DNA from: Gigaspora rosea
Taxonomy: Eukaryota > Glomeromycota > Glomeromycetes > Diversisporales > Gigasporaceae
Direction: 5' to 3'
Assembly (NCBI GenBank): GCA_003550325.1
Contig: QKWP01001266.1
Location: 87,601-151,600 of the forward strand
Length of the DNA stretch: 64,000 nt
Shown here: one piece after another, positions 10,738 through 23,180 of the stretch
Position numbering within the stretch: position 1 is the stretch's first letter
How the letters are laid out: every line of letters begins with the position of its first letter
The notes under the pieces: model-generated
Databases searched by the model: none
What the model saw: the letters and a program-made list of their open reading frames with translations, nothing else
Told to the model about the DNA's origin: nothing
Position numbers and translations under genes: made by a program

Positions 10738-12261
10738 TTAATGATCAACAATATATTTATATGGTACTAATTCAACATAAATTTCCACTTCCTTTTTAAT
10801 ATTATTATCTAAGTCTAAATATTTATCTACACCCACGTAATTCAAAGTTTTGTTTCGCATGCAAAATTCGACTAATGCTTTGGAAATTCTCTCGTTATTA
10901 AGGCGATAAATTAACATTTTTTTTAAAGGTGCATTGCAATGATTGAACAAAATGTCGGTATATGATTCTAGCCAAGTACCTCCTAAATTAAAATATTTCA
11001 ATTTTAACGGCAATCTTTCTGAAAATTGAATAACTCGTTTTTTCAGTATTTCTTCTGGTGTGTCGGCAACATCATCGCACCATAACTAGAGAAATTGAAG
11101 ATTTTGTAAATTACCAATAAGCTCTACAAGTTGTGTAGAAAACCCAATACCCTGAATACTGAGGTAAGTAATATTTGGACAGAAGGACTTAAGTGCTTCT
11201 AGTAACGGTTCTAGTAATAACGGTTCATCCCGCAATTCATCATCTATCTCAAGTTTTAATCGTTGTAATAAATTGCCAGACTTTTCGAAAATTAATGGCA
11301 TAGCATCAATCTGACAATCAACCAACTCTAAAGTGCTGACTTTATAATCTAATAATTTCAGCAGTTTCATAGTGCAATAACAAATACGAAGTGTTCCTAT
11401 ATTTTTACATTTATTCAGTACTTCGAACTCTGCAATAAAATCACAATTATTTAATATAACTTCTTGTAATGAGTTTTTTTGACTTTCTAAGGCTGAAATG
11501 ATGCCGTGGAATTCCGTAGGATAATAACCAGCTAGGAAAAACAGTCTAAGTTGCTCTTGTGATTTAATAATATCTATAAGAGCAAGAAATATCTGTGGCT
11601 CATAAATAGACTCAAAACATTGAAGTTTTATAGTACTAATTTTCGTATTACTTTTTGCCAAGGCCCCTAATAATGTAGTAGCACTTTCAATATTGTTGTC
11701 TGGTATTTCGTCCAAATATAGATGTTGGATTCGCGAGAAAAAATGCTTATTTTCTCCTAATAAATAAAAAATCGCCGGCTTTAATTCAATAGATTTTGGA
11801 AATCTTAAATCTAATTTATGCAAAGTGGCACCACTTTCAATGAATAATTTGATTAGTAAATTTATTATGTGATTTATCTCTGCATCATAAACTAATTCCG
11901 AATCAATAAGCTTGAAAGTGATCCATTTTCTAACTTTATATTCTAAACTCCATAGATCAAGAGCCTTTAAAAAACTTGCATAATCAAATAGTGTATTGGA
12001 AAATTCGTTTATTCCACGTTCTTCTAAACATTCTTTTAAAATGAATTTTTCTTCTTCTCCAAGAGATGAGAAATATTTAGAAATGTATAAAGGGCTTCCA
12101 TTGTATGAAAATGGATCTTGCCAAAGAATAGGTACTGTCATTTTGCACCAATGTCGACTCACAAGTGCACACGAGTGTAAGGAATAAATTTCATTATTTA
12201 GATTATCGAGAATATTCTCCACTAATTCGGGCATATCACCCAAATGTATTTTCGACTCCAT
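10738..12261 (-). pseudogene. F-box/LRR-type gene with one in-frame TAG
   Basis: Paralogue of the F-box gene at 4391-5884: same F-box start (DMPELVENILDNLN, LHSCALVSRHWCK, ILWQDPF) and irregular LRRs (for example LHKLDLRFPK, ITYLSIQGIGFS). The first 391 codons run from the ATG at 12261 to a TAG at 11088-11086, directly after GNLQNLQFL. The intact paralogue continues GNLQKLQFLTLWCND. Beyond the TAG the same frame stays open for about 115 codons to a TAA at 10738 (LWCDDV, NHCNAPLKKMLIYRL, KTLNYVGVDKY). One substitution in an otherwise full-length (about 508-codon) frame suggests very recent loss, a sequencing error or readthrough. Confidence 0.8.
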
Positions 12262-12639
12262 AGTTTGGCAGTTTTATGTTTATAAAAATAGAAAGGAGTT
12301 TTAGGAATTTTTTTCAACATAGTCTATAAATAGTAGGACCGTGGGAAGTGCATCAATCAGATGATCTATTCTGATCAAAATCATTGACGCGTTAGAACTA
12401 TACTTGCTGCCCAAATCACAAATTACTATTCAACACCCAAATCCCAAATTCATCCCAAATCAATATCTTAAAAATTTTATTAATAATTTTGTTTAAACAA
12501 ATAGTATTTATTCTTATATTTATAAATAATATATTTGCAAAATATTAAGATTACTTGTTTATAATTTAAAATTAACCGTATTTTTTGTAAACATATCATA
12601 ACTAAAAATGAATGGACACAAAATTCAGAAATTGAGGAT
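12262..12639. other. Intergenic region between the broken F-box gene and the kinase remnant
   Basis: Upstream flank of the F-box copy. cccaaatc-type strings repeat a few times near 12410-12470. Nothing else seen. Confidence 0.35.
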
Positions 12640-13800
12640 AGATTAAAAAAAAAAAGACAATGGAAAATAAGTATCAGCTATCTTGGATTTTTTACCATAA
12701 ATTTGAAGATATTTACGAGATAGATAAAGATGGGTTTGGATTGACAAGTGTCAAAATATAAGCAGATTTGTTGCGCTTAAATTATTTCATAAATCAAATA
12801 AACATCAAGAAGAATTTATAAGAGAGGTAATTTTTATTAAATATTTTTTTATTATATAGTTCGTGATTTATCCTTTATATTAATATTTTGAATAAATATT
12901 TCTTTTTTTTAATAAGTTAAAAGCATATTGTGATATAGGTCTTAAAGAACCGACATTTTAAAATGTCTCGGTATATCAAAAGATCAAATTTCTAAAGAAT
13001 ATTTTCTTGTCATTGAATATGCACGTCTAAGTTGCGTAAAAATTTGCATAAAATTGCACAAATGGATTGGAAAGACAAACTAAACCTGCTTCAATGTATT
13101 ACGTCAGATATTCAGATAATTCATTCGCATGAGCTTATTCATCGAGACTTATATAGTAGAAATATACTACTAAAAGGTTAAAAAATGCATACATTGCAGA
13201 TTTAGGACTTTCAATAACTACTAATATCGCTTTAAGATCAAAACCTGTTGAAATTATGGAATTTTACCCTACACAGCTCCTGAAGTTTTGAACAAACTTC
13301 CATATACTAAAACATCTAATATTTATTCATTTGGTATAATCATGTGGGAAATTTTATAAAATAAACCTATACCTTTTGATCAAAAATCAAACCGACAATT
13401 TCAAATATGATGGTTTAAATCCACATATTTATGATAATACACATTATGTTATGTTGATTTAATGAAAATGTAGGATATAGATCCCATAAATCGTCAAACG
13501 GCTGCAGAAATTTGCGATATTTTTGCAGAATGGCAGAACAGTGAGATCATTTTATTGGAATTATTTGATTCTGATGAAAAACTACAAAATATGGCGAAGG
13601 ATGATACGCAAATATATTTGGATTCATATAAAAGCAGTTTTATTCCATCTACTATTACATTGTATAAATCTTGTTTTTTTTTTAAATTAATTATTTTATT
13701 ATGTTATTTTATATTATATCATTGTTTAATAAGCTTATTATAGATAGTGATTTAGATAAATGGGAAATGCCCGATGTTATTGATGAAATTGATGAATAAA
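12640..13800 (+). pseudogene. TKL-like protein kinase, decayed
   Basis: Kinase landmarks appear in order but in different frames: a VALKLF strand with its Lys near 12775, an intron-like gap around 12828-12917, FLVIEYAR (hinge) near 13005, HRDLYSRNILL (catalytic loop) near 13140, IADLGLS (DFG position, DLG as in related fungal kinases) near 13195, PYTAPEVLNKLPY (activation segment end) near 13270 and YSFGIIMWEIL (F helix) near 13325. A C-terminal tail (TAAEICDIFAEWQ) ends before 13745. Several stops and shifts make this a clear pseudogene of the family represented by the better-preserved kinase at 26878-28223. Confidence 0.75.
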
Positions 13801-14021
13801 TATGACTACGAATTTTTGGTGTTCTTGCAAATTATATCGCAGAAATATTTTAGAAATCTTTACTAATTATATATTTAAAAATATTCATGCAAATGCAAAA
13901 CTATTTTAAAAAAGATAATTTAACGCTATAAAATAACTACAATAGTTTCCAACTATTTAAATTGCAAAATTCTTTTTGAAAACAAGAATTGTTTTTGTAA
14001 GTTCAATACTTAATTTCTACC

Positions 14022-14072
14022 ATCTTTATACGATCTGATTGGTTAATTCAAATTATCCGTGCCACTTCCATG
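14022..14072 (+). repeat. Isolated copy of a Helitron-like 5' region
   Basis: catctttatacgatctgatt followed by ggtta, attatccgtgccacttcc is repeated 165 bp downstream inside the candidate Helitron at 14167-14634. It is probably the 5' end of a second, truncated copy. Confidence 0.45.
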
Positions 14073-14166
14073 CCTGCTTACGTGTTTACTTACGTGTAGT
14101 TTTTGTGCGTTACTTATCGTTTTGACATGTATTATCTAGAGTATCATCAATCACATTAAACTTTTA

Positions 14167-14634
14167 TCTAATACTACTACGTCTGTCATCTTTATGCTAT
14201 CTGATTGGTTAGATGAATTGAATTATCCGTGCCACTTCCGTTGTGAAGGGCTCCGCCCCAGAAGTTTTTTTTGATATTTTATTTATTAGAGATTAGTATT
14301 TTTCATATATATGTACATATTATTACTTCTTTTTCTTTCTAAAAATATCCTAAAAATAGACATTACCTTATTCGTATATAAGGTAGCCGCGCGACGCTGT
14401 CACGCTAGAAACCATGAATGAAGGTATATAGTTAAAAAATAGTCAAAACAAACATAAATAGGAAATCAATAAGAACTGAATACATATTTAATGTTTAATG
14501 GATTGTTGTTGATCTAGCATTTCATTAGTGTATTGCGATAGTGGTGGATAATTATATGATTGTCATTTTAATAGTCTATGCTGTTTATTATAATTTAGCG
14601 TATCTCGCGTTGCTTACGCAACGCATTTAGTTAG
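14167..14634 (+). mobile_element. Candidate non-autonomous Helitron, 468 bp
   Basis: Starts TCTAATACTACTAC after an A. Ends in a perfect hairpin (gcgttgc tta cgcaacgc, at about 14607-14624), then atttag, TTAG and T. Helitrons start with TC, end in hairpin plus CTRR, and insert between A and T. The terminal TTAG instead of CTRR is unusual. A short hairpin (aagggctccgccccag) lies near 14250. No coding capacity. Confidence 0.45.
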
Positions 14635-14999
14635 TATAAATTTTTTTAGTTATTGATCAAATTTTATAGGAAAGAATTGAGTTGAAGTATAAGTCAGGGT
14701 GTTGTTTGAGAATTAACAGTATTAGGAAATTATTTATATTTTAACTTGATTTAGCATATATACATAAAATTTTTAAAATAAGTAGCGCAAACGTTGTAAA
14801 TTTATTTAAAAAAAACATAAAAGAAAATTTATAAAGAGAATAATACAAATTATAATCGGAAAAAAATTTTTAAAAAATAAAATTTTAAATGATAAAATAT
14901 TCATCATCTGAATTAGCTAAATGTATTACTATAAGATGATCGTTTAGTATTGCATGTTTGATTTGATCATTTTTTATTTTTATTTTTTCTTGATCAGAA
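14635..14999. other. AT-rich intergenic DNA
   Basis: No gene or repeat recognised. Confidence 0.35.
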
Positions 15000-15730
15000 T
15001 TGTTAGCACGTTTGTTTGAATGAGTATTATTATAATCATCCAAAATTATTGTTTCTGGAGTCTGAATTTTAGATGTTTCTTAGAATTGTTTTGATGAATA
15101 TTTAGAAGCTTTGATCGTGTATGATTTGGCAAGGTTGATAGGTTAAGATTATGAATGGTGATGATATTCTTGATCATAATTGGCTCATCGATACGTATTT
15201 TAGTCTTAACACTTTGCTCACAGGTGTATAACTAACCAAAAGCGATATACCATAATTACTCGATCATATTGCTACATTAGTTTTAGCGTTTTGGACATAA
15301 CCATGTTTGGTAAATCGACATAAAATTTCAAATACAAGAATCGCAGAGAAAATTAGTAATCTGGACGGCAAAAAATTCTGACAAAAAATTTACGAAAAAT
15401 GGAAAATCTAGAAATTAATCATTAAATTTTTAGTTTTTTTTTCTAGTATTTGAATATATTTACTATGTTTATTAATATCATGTCTTTTTTTATCTATTGC
15501 GGAGCAATTGTTCTTGTTCTTGCACTTGCGCTTGCATTGGTTCTTGCGTTGGTTCTTGCACTTGTACTTGTTATTAAACTTGAGATCATTATATAAAACG
15601 CTTTCCAATTAGTGAAACATTTGATTGACTTTTTTTTTTTAGCTATTTTTTGCTAAAATAGTTTTTAATTATTATAATAAAATAACAGAAGCGAATTTGG
15701 AAAATTCAAGTTTTACGATTTTAAGAGGTT
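15000..15730. repeat. Dispersed repeat, copy 1 (copy 2 near 41960-42660)
   Basis: Shared strings in the same order with 41960-42660 include tcgacataaa, aaaatctagaaat, tattgcggagcaattg, gtgaaacattt and tttagctattttt. The tcttgcacttgcgcttgc tract at 15505-15580 is a small CA/TTG-rich tandem repeat. No protein-coding frame was recognised. Family unknown. Confidence 0.5.
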
Positions 15731-15761
15731 GTTTAAGGCATTAAAAAAAACATGGATACGT

Positions 15762-15955
15762 TTTATTTTGGTGTGACCACGTTAGTATACTTGATTGGCC
15801 AGTGATTAAAAAGACGTTGATCTAAGCCTTATTTTGGTGTGACTACATTATGAACACTTGATTGGCCAGCGGAATAGATGAACATTTGTGCTTTGATATA
15901 AGCCTTATTTTAGCGTGACCACGTTAGAATATTTGATTGGCCAGTGGAACGAGCA
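15762..15955. repeat. Three-copy tandem repeat, about 66-75 bp unit
   Basis: ttattttggtgtgaccacg followed about 12 bp later by cttgattggccagYg occurs three times (about 15765, 15832 and 15906). Confidence 0.7.
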
Positions 15956-17702
15956 ACTTTAGTATTTTAATATTAAAAACTTCTTTGATGATCAGTGATC
16001 ATCAACCCGATAAAAGATCCTACGAAAAAAAATGAAAAATACCAAATATCAGGTAAATAGACAAATCAAATTGCATCGGGTCACCAATTTTTGCGGCGAA
16101 AATTTTTGCTTTTACTATCATTAGTTATTGCAACTGTAATATTGCTCATATGTGCGGTTATGATAGGATATAAGGCGTGATGAATTTATGCGTGAAGAAT
16201 AATTGCATGATGCATTCATGCGTGAAAAATAATCAAAATTTGACGAATAAGTCATGCAGACCAATCAAATTTAAGATTTTGTGACAAATACCACTCCAAA
16301 CAGCATAAAACCATACACTTCGTGATTGTATCACTCCGTTCCTGGTATAGCTCATTATATCTGACAGACAGATCAATTCGATCTGTCAGATCTGTCTTTT
16401 TTGTCAGATCTGTCATATTTGAACGATTAGTTCAACCTGTATCGTTAATAAGGATGTAAAAAGTATAAAAGCGATGTCCCTGTCACCTGAAAATAAAGAC
16501 TCTGTTGAGTATTAACACTTCGAAATCATAAAAGTAGAAGTGGCTCCACTTATTTTTAAAACTTCATCCATCATCCTTCGTACAAACCGCTTTTTGTTAT
16601 CCCTGTTAATATTGTAAAATCATTGTTGTCAGCATAGGTTGCTTTTAACCTTCGAAATTTGAATAGAAACATTAATATAGAATAGTTTCCCTCACATTCT
16701 TGATACCTCGTTTGAAATAAACTGTTATTGTCATTCCTCGTTCTTGATACCATTTTAAAAAGGCTTTATTCATCGTAAGAGAGAGGAAGAGCCACATTCG
16801 CAATTCCTACTTTTATATAGAAAAACCTGTTATTATACCTGATCCATTGTTATGGCAAATAAAACTTATACTTAATTACTTCATCTATTGAACAATACCC
16901 GATCGCTGTGATTTCCTATTTTTGAAAGAGATATTAATCCTCATGACTTCGAACAATTGAATCCTGTGATTGTTGCTGTTGATCTCTGACCACTACTAGC
17001 TGCCATTGGAATTAGTCAGACTTTAGAACAATGTATAATTGAATTTACCCGAAACCCAAGACTCTGTGAGAACACGGAAGCCTGATCAGCAATCTAATTG
17101 CTCTTGTCCGATGACTTTGTGAACAAAGTTCACATTCTACTTCTTTAATTCTATGAGAAAAAAAATAGAAGAATATTAGTGGTGCCTACCTAAAGAAAGG
17201 AAACAATACCGAAAAGAAATCAGAGAAATACTTATTCTATTCTGGAGCTGCTGCACAAGATCCAAAAACCTTGAGACCTGAACCGAATCTTCTATACCTC
17301 TTTTTGCCTACTAGTTCAAGGTTTAGAAGTCTTGAACCAGATTGGATAGTATTTTAGTTGGATTAGATTAAATAGGTATATAGATTGACATAAGCCGTTT
17401 GAAGTTGATTCTTCGGTAAACATCACTTTTCCGGGACTCTTGGGAGGGGGAGGGGGTAAAATGAAATGAACATATGAAACGAACATATAAAAATGAACAA
17501 AGATGGGCCAATTTCATTGGTTGATATAAATTAGGTGAGTGGCAAGAGTCATCCAGCATTTTGATTGACTGTTCATTTTTGGCTGAGGTGGGAAAGACTT
17601 CAGCTGGGGTGAGATGTTAACTGAAAAATTAACTTCAACTAGCCATATCCTGATTGAATTACACCTTCTCAATTGGTGGTGACTATGAGATTAAACTACT
17701 TA

Positions 17703-18280
17703 AGGGAAGTGCAGTAAATCATCTAATTAGGGTTTACATAGGTCCAACCCCCTCCCTTCTGTGAAAAGACTATTTATTGACCAATCAAATTTTATCTTTA
17801 ATAAAATTAAAAAATTCAAGAATGTCTTTGACCCCGTGATCAATAACAGTCACTACATAGTAAGTCCAAATTTTACTATGGATTTGATTAAAGTCGCCTA
17901 AGTAACTTGTTCAGAAGATCAAAATACAGTTACTTTAAAATTTTATCAGTATTAGAGAAGTTTTTACTATTTGATTTTTGATTTTTACATATAATAAAAA
18001 AAATCAAATTTTTTAAAAAAATACAAGTAAAAGTTAATAATAAAAACTTCTTCAATTTTAATAAAAAATTTCAGAGTATGTGTATATTGATATTACAACC
18101 AAGTTTACTTAATCAATAATTATCAATTGACATAGTAAAATTTAGACTTTACTATTAGCAACTTTCTGCAAATTTTTTATTATAACAAATACTTCAATAT
18201 TATTGGCTAATATATAGAATGTGATAAAATGGGTCCCCTTCCCCTAAAAAATTACATAATTTACTGCACTTCCCTAACCT
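17703..18280. mobile_element. TIR element (MITE), about 570 bp, copy 1
   Basis: Left end agggaagtgcagtaaatcat; the reverse complement of the right end is agggaagtgcagtaaattat. The interior is AT-rich with ttttactatg, aaaacttcttcaattttaat and similar strings shared with copy 2 at 22600-23180. Non-coding; superfamily unknown. Confidence 0.65.
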
Positions 18281-18432
18281 ACCAAAATCAAGCCTGCAAG
18301 ATTGAATTCTACAAACCTCAACAACCCTATATATATAATTTTTTCTTTTTTTATCTATTAAGATGTAATATACAGCCATCTCTTTCTATAGTTACAAAAT
18401 TGGTTACACACTATTATAGTGATTGTTTAGAG

Positions 18433-18750
18433 AGAGTGGCAATCAATTAATCAACAATCACTTTACTAACATAACATTTTACTGAGAATTATTTACTGAC
18501 ATGTTCAATTTGTCAACAGTTTATTTTACCAAAGCTCATTTTACTGACAAAGTAATTCTGATCATTGTTGTTAGGGTTAGGGTAAAATTAGGTAGAATTT
18601 GAGCTAAAGTTAGTGTGCTTTTTGAAAAAAAAACTTGTTAGTGAAATGAACTTTGGTAAAACAAACTACCAGTAAAATGAATTTGTCAGAGAGTATTTGT
18701 CAGTAAAATGTTATGTCAGTGAAGTGATTGTCAGTGAAATAATACAAACC
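18433..18750. mobile_element. Foldback/MULE-type element, 318 bp, 9-bp TSD
   Basis: The inverted arms of about 110 bp consist of repeated ttttactgacaa-like units (left ataacattttactgag, ttattttaccaaag; right arm the reverse complement). The loop contains ttagggttagggt. The element is flanked by the exact 9-bp direct repeat tgtttagag (18424-18432 and 18751-18759). A 9-bp TSD is typical of Mutator-like elements. No coding capacity. The larger relative is at 24808-26173. Confidence 0.7.
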
Positions 18751-18759
18751 TGTTTAGAG

Positions 18760-19130
18760 TTGTAACTATAAATAAAATATTTTGTCATAGTTACATGCTC
18801 ACATATCAATAAGTGTTTAATATAATACATATTGAAAATTTTAAAATATTTAATAGACTATTGTATGTTTCTGAAAATAAGCTACCTTTTTTGGATGATT
18901 TTGGATGCAAAAAATTTTGAGTAGCTTATTTTTAAGGTAAAATATATTTTGTGCACCCTGCTCTATGGTGTGGAGTGCGGTGGGGTATGATATCATGGTA
19001 CAATAAAACAATTTGTTTATATTCTGGTTACATGGATCTACAATATAAGTATAAATTTTTTGTTTATATTATTTTTTTCGGTTCTCTTTTTTTTTTTACT
19101 AATCAGGTTACTTTTTTTTAAAATAATATT
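18760..19130. other. AT-rich intergenic DNA
   Basis: Nothing recognised except a GC-richer patch (ctatggtgtggagtgcgg) near 18960, weakly similar to gtgcaccccgcacc at 20790. Confidence 0.3.
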
Positions 19131-19139
19131 GTAACTGCA

Positions 19140-19450
19140 TTTTGTTAGTACCATCGTCGCATTTTGGAGCTGTCTTCTCCTTGGTATCATCATTTTTTGG
19201 AGCCGTCGTTTACTGGTGTCATTGCTATTTGGAGTCATTGTTTCATTGGTATTGTCGCGATTTGGAGCCATCGTTTTGCTGCTATCGTCGTTATTGTTTT
19301 GTTGTTTTCGCACTTTTGAGTCACATTTTCTCTAGTATTGGTATTGTTGTTCTTTGGAGCTGTCGTTTTGCTAGTGCTATCATTCTTTGAAATTGTGGTG
19401 CTATCGTTGTGCTTTCTTTGATATCGTCATTCCTTGGGACCATTATTTCA
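19140..19450. repeat. Minisatellite, about 33-bp unit, nine or more copies
   Basis: Diverged units of the form atttggagccgtcgttt + cactggtatcgtcgt follow each other (starting near 19160, 19193, 19226, 19259, 19345 and so on). Because the unit is a multiple of 3 and few copies contain stops, ORFs appear on both strands; these are by-products and not genes. Confidence 0.65.
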
Positions 19451-21299
19451 CTAATAGAGCTTTTTGTATGTAGTTACGTAATTATGTAGGTTATACGTGT
19501 TTTTTAGAATCAGGCGTATTTGCTTTTAAGTTAAATTAGTTGGGTTAGTATAATTGGGTCTGTGTTTAGGTTATATGTAGTTTTTTTATGGTTGGATTAG
19601 GGTTAATTGTGTAGTTAGGATTAGTTTACGGCTAAATTGCTAGTAACTAAGGGTTATAATAGCATTGCCGATTAGGCCAGACAAATTTAATTTAGTAGTT
19701 TATGTTACTCCCTTCCCCTTACTTATAGAAATCACTTAATAAATTCTACAAAGAAATCTGATTGATCTCTTGATCAGAAAAACCAATCAAATTCTTTTAT
19801 TGGATCCATCGATGGAGGTACTGCACTTAAGTGTTTTTAGCATACTTTTATTGAATATATGAAATACAAGGCTTGTGTACCATTTCGGTAACAATGAAAG
19901 GAGTATTAGTTGTGTTGGAATTATCATAATTTTTATTATAGTTTCTATAAAAAAAAATTCAGGTACAAATCTACTCAGTACATAATATGTTTTAAGGTAG
20001 AGTTTGTATCGAAATTATTTTGATTTCTATCATAAATTACTGTAAAAATTCTCATACAAAGTTTGCTCACTATTCTAATAATCACAATTTATGATTAGTG
20101 TTTAATTAGTAGTTTGCATTAGAATTCTTATTTTATTATCACGAATTACGATTACAAACCTTACTATATGTCGTGTAGTTTTTGAAGAGTCCTTGTACTT
20201 AGTAAAAGGGTACAAATAGATGATGTGATTTTTAATGATTTGAAAATATAATTCAAGTGACTCACGTGATCATGCATCGATCAGGGTCATCACGGGAATC
20301 AGAGTATTGGGTGGGTTAATGAGATCGGGTACAAAGGTACTAGAGCAGCCTTTATCTAATTAGTGCCTAACTAAAATTAAGCCCCATCTTCATTAGATGC
20401 AATACATGTTACTAATGTTATCATAGCTCAGTTAGACGAAACTCTGATTGAGAAAAAAATTTTAAAATTTATTATGTATATGTTCTGTCCCTCTCTTTTG
20501 ATTGGTCTCGCCTTATATAGTCCCATTAAAAAAATTTTGCTAAGAAAAAAATTTCGTTATTGGGTTAGGGTTAGGTTGTGTTAGAAGATTATTTTATACC
20601 AAAATCTTGCAAGGAAAACCTTAATTAGTACGTAGAAGCAGTTTCATAGGTAAAATTTCGTGATATGGGTGATTTTTATTTATTTTTGTTTCTTGAACTT
20701 TCTTATATTACACCTATTTTTCTGAACTAGCTGACTATAATCCTGATGCACTCCGATGCATCCAATCCAGAATTTCGGACCCTGCAAATGGTGCACCCCG
20801 CACCAAAAATAAACGCACTATTTTTATATATAGTTAATTTTTGGTCAATTGCCAATAGTCATTATATAGTAAAGTCTAAATACTGCTATATAAATAGATT
20901 ATTAGTGCTTAAATAAACTTGTTTAGAAGACTAAACTATACATATTCAGAAAGTTTAGCAAAACAGGAGTACTTTTAAATATTTGATTTTTAATAAAATC
21001 TGATTCAAACTCAAAGACTTCCTAGGAAATTATTTAAGCCTTTAAAAAGCATTGTCCTGTATAAGTTTTACTTGCACTCAAAAAAAATGACTAGATATAT
21101 GTATGAACCTTCAAAGATGAAAAAGATAAAAAACTCTGTAGAAATTAATTGAACTTTTAAACAAATCCTGGATGCTAGGTTCAGTCTAGAAAAATTAAAA
21201 TTGTCTTAGATATTTGTTAGAAATTATCACTAGTCAGTATAATAACAAAAAGATGATCTTCTCTATTGGAATAATGATAACAATCGTGATAACATCTTC
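19451..21299. other. Intergenic/old-repeat DNA without genes
   Basis: Contains scattered AT-rich repeat relics. A gggttagggttagg string lies at 20562-20575. From 20860 to 21010, strings related to the MITE interiors (tatagtaaagtctaaa) recur. No coding region supported. Confidence 0.3.
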
Positions 21300-21329
21300 T
21301 AACATCTTCATATAGTTGTTTGTCAAGTA

Positions 21330-21900
21330 TTCTGCAACTCCAGAAAAAAACATCAATAGTAGTTGGAATTAATTTTATTAAAGCAAAAGAAAAAAAAAGT
21401 AGATTACTATATAAACAGTTCAAGAAATTACTAAAGAGAGTCGATTTTGATTATCAAATACCTACTAGATACATTATCAGAACGTTTATAAAAGGACTTT
21501 ATAGAAAATTGCTGCCTTAATGTTTGTTAACAATTTTGAAACATTAGATACTACTATAGTAAAGGCAAGAAAAATATAGGCTAAGCAATATTACAAAAAG
21601 CAAAAACAAACCTATTAAGCCCTTGATAATCTAACAAAAAAAATAGCAATAAATTATAAAAAGTTAACTACTGCTTTGTTTGCAAGAGTTGAAACTGCTG
21701 ACCCTCAAGTACAAGCTAGTACTTATTAGCCTAAAGTTCAACTATATCAATCTCAAAAGTCCAGAAATAAGAGAATCACATGCTATAATTGTAGTAAATA
21801 GAACTATAGCTCTAGAAATTGTCTTGCAGAACAATGCTAGTCTACTTAAAATTTTTCTACTCTAGATAAGATAAAAAGCTACTCAGTCAAGAAATATTAG
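21330..21900 (+). mobile_element. Gag-like fragment of the old LTR element
   Basis: A fossil. RIPTRYI-type text (QIPTRYIIRTFIKGLYRK) and, near 21775-21830, a CYNC...RNC zinc-knuckle-like stretch suggest a retroelement Gag. It is broken at several places. It lies inside the LTR remnant at 16440-24110. Confidence 0.45.
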
Positions 21901-22599
21901 TATATATGATATTATCTTTAATATGATTAACTAGTAGATATATGCTATTAAAGGTACAAAAGATCTAAATTCAAACCAAATAGAATGAAAGACTAAAGAA
22001 AGAGAGTTGCATCTGATCTGAATTAATCTTACTTCTGTTATTTTTTTTTTTAGAAAATGTTGCAATTTAAAAAAAAAAATCAAAATAACTAAAATTTTTA
22101 TCTAATATTTGAAATATGGCTGATATACCAATATAAAAGTGCTAACAAAAAAAATTTCCAAATATAAGCTCATATAGATTATTCAGGGTTTGAATTTATT
22201 TTTCACTAAAACAAACTTGAATAACTATTAATATTGGGATTTTTCTAAGAAAAAAGTCATCTTTATCTATTATACTATCTTCTTTTTTGCTGCTTATTCT
22301 ATCTATAAGCAGAAGGGCTTAGTAATTGAAGATAATTGTATAGAAAAACTCTAATATTAACTTAATCAATTATCTTATCCAATAAACAATTACTTGCTCT
22401 ATAAGTTCATTTCAGTACTTTGTATTACATGTGGTCACCTTCAAAAATTTGATTAAAAATTGCAACCAAGCCTGATTTACAAATTGGCATTATTCTAAAT
22501 ACAAAGCCACATGCACTAGAACCCTCAATCTAAATCATAATTGGTTATTTTGAAGCTAAAATTCAAAAGTTAAAAAATTAACTGAACAACAACTAAGAA

Positions 22600-23180
22600 A
22601 AGTTGCAGTAAATCACCTAATTAGAGTTTACATAGGTCCTATTCCCTCCTTTATAATAAGACTATTGACCAATCAAATTTTATCTTTTGTAATATTAAAA
22701 AAGCTCAAAAACATCTTTAATCCTACAATTGATTACAGTTACTATATAGTAAAGTCTAAATTTTACTATGTAAATTAATTAAAGTTGCTTAAGTAAACTT
22801 GTTTAGAAGATAAAAATATACTAATTCTAAAATTTTCATCAGTATTAAAAACTCTATTATTTGATTTTTTTTGATTTTTATATTTGATAAAAAATTAAAA
22901 TTTTTAAAAAAATATATTTGACAAATGTAAAAATCAAAGGTTAAATAATAAAAACTTCTTCAATTTTAATAAAAATTTTAGAGTATGTGTATTTTTATTT
23001 CAAACAAGTTTATTTAATTGATAATTATAAAATTTAGACTTTACTATGTAGCAATTTTTTGCAAATTTTTATTATAATAAATACTTTAATCTTATTGGCT
23101 ATTTTACTATATATATATAGGACATGATAAAGTGAGAACCTTTTACTCTAAAAAATTATATAATTTACTGCACTTCTTTA
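22600..23180. mobile_element. TIR element (MITE), about 570 bp, copy 2
   Basis: Left end tgcagtaaatcacctaatta; the right end, reverse-complemented, reads gaagtgcagtaaattatata. The interior shares gtttacataggtcc, tgaccaatcaaattttatct, actatatagtaaagtctaaa and aaaacttcttcaattttaat with copy 1 at 17703-18280. Confidence 0.65.

Noticed and set aside
19038-19390. ORFs on both strands over the 33-bp minisatellite
   Set aside because: The repeat unit is a multiple of three, so open frames are expected by chance; no start context or domain.
20500-20600. Chromosome end suggested by TTAGGG words
   Set aside because: Only one to three units occur at each place and they are internal to repeats; there is no long telomere array in the window.
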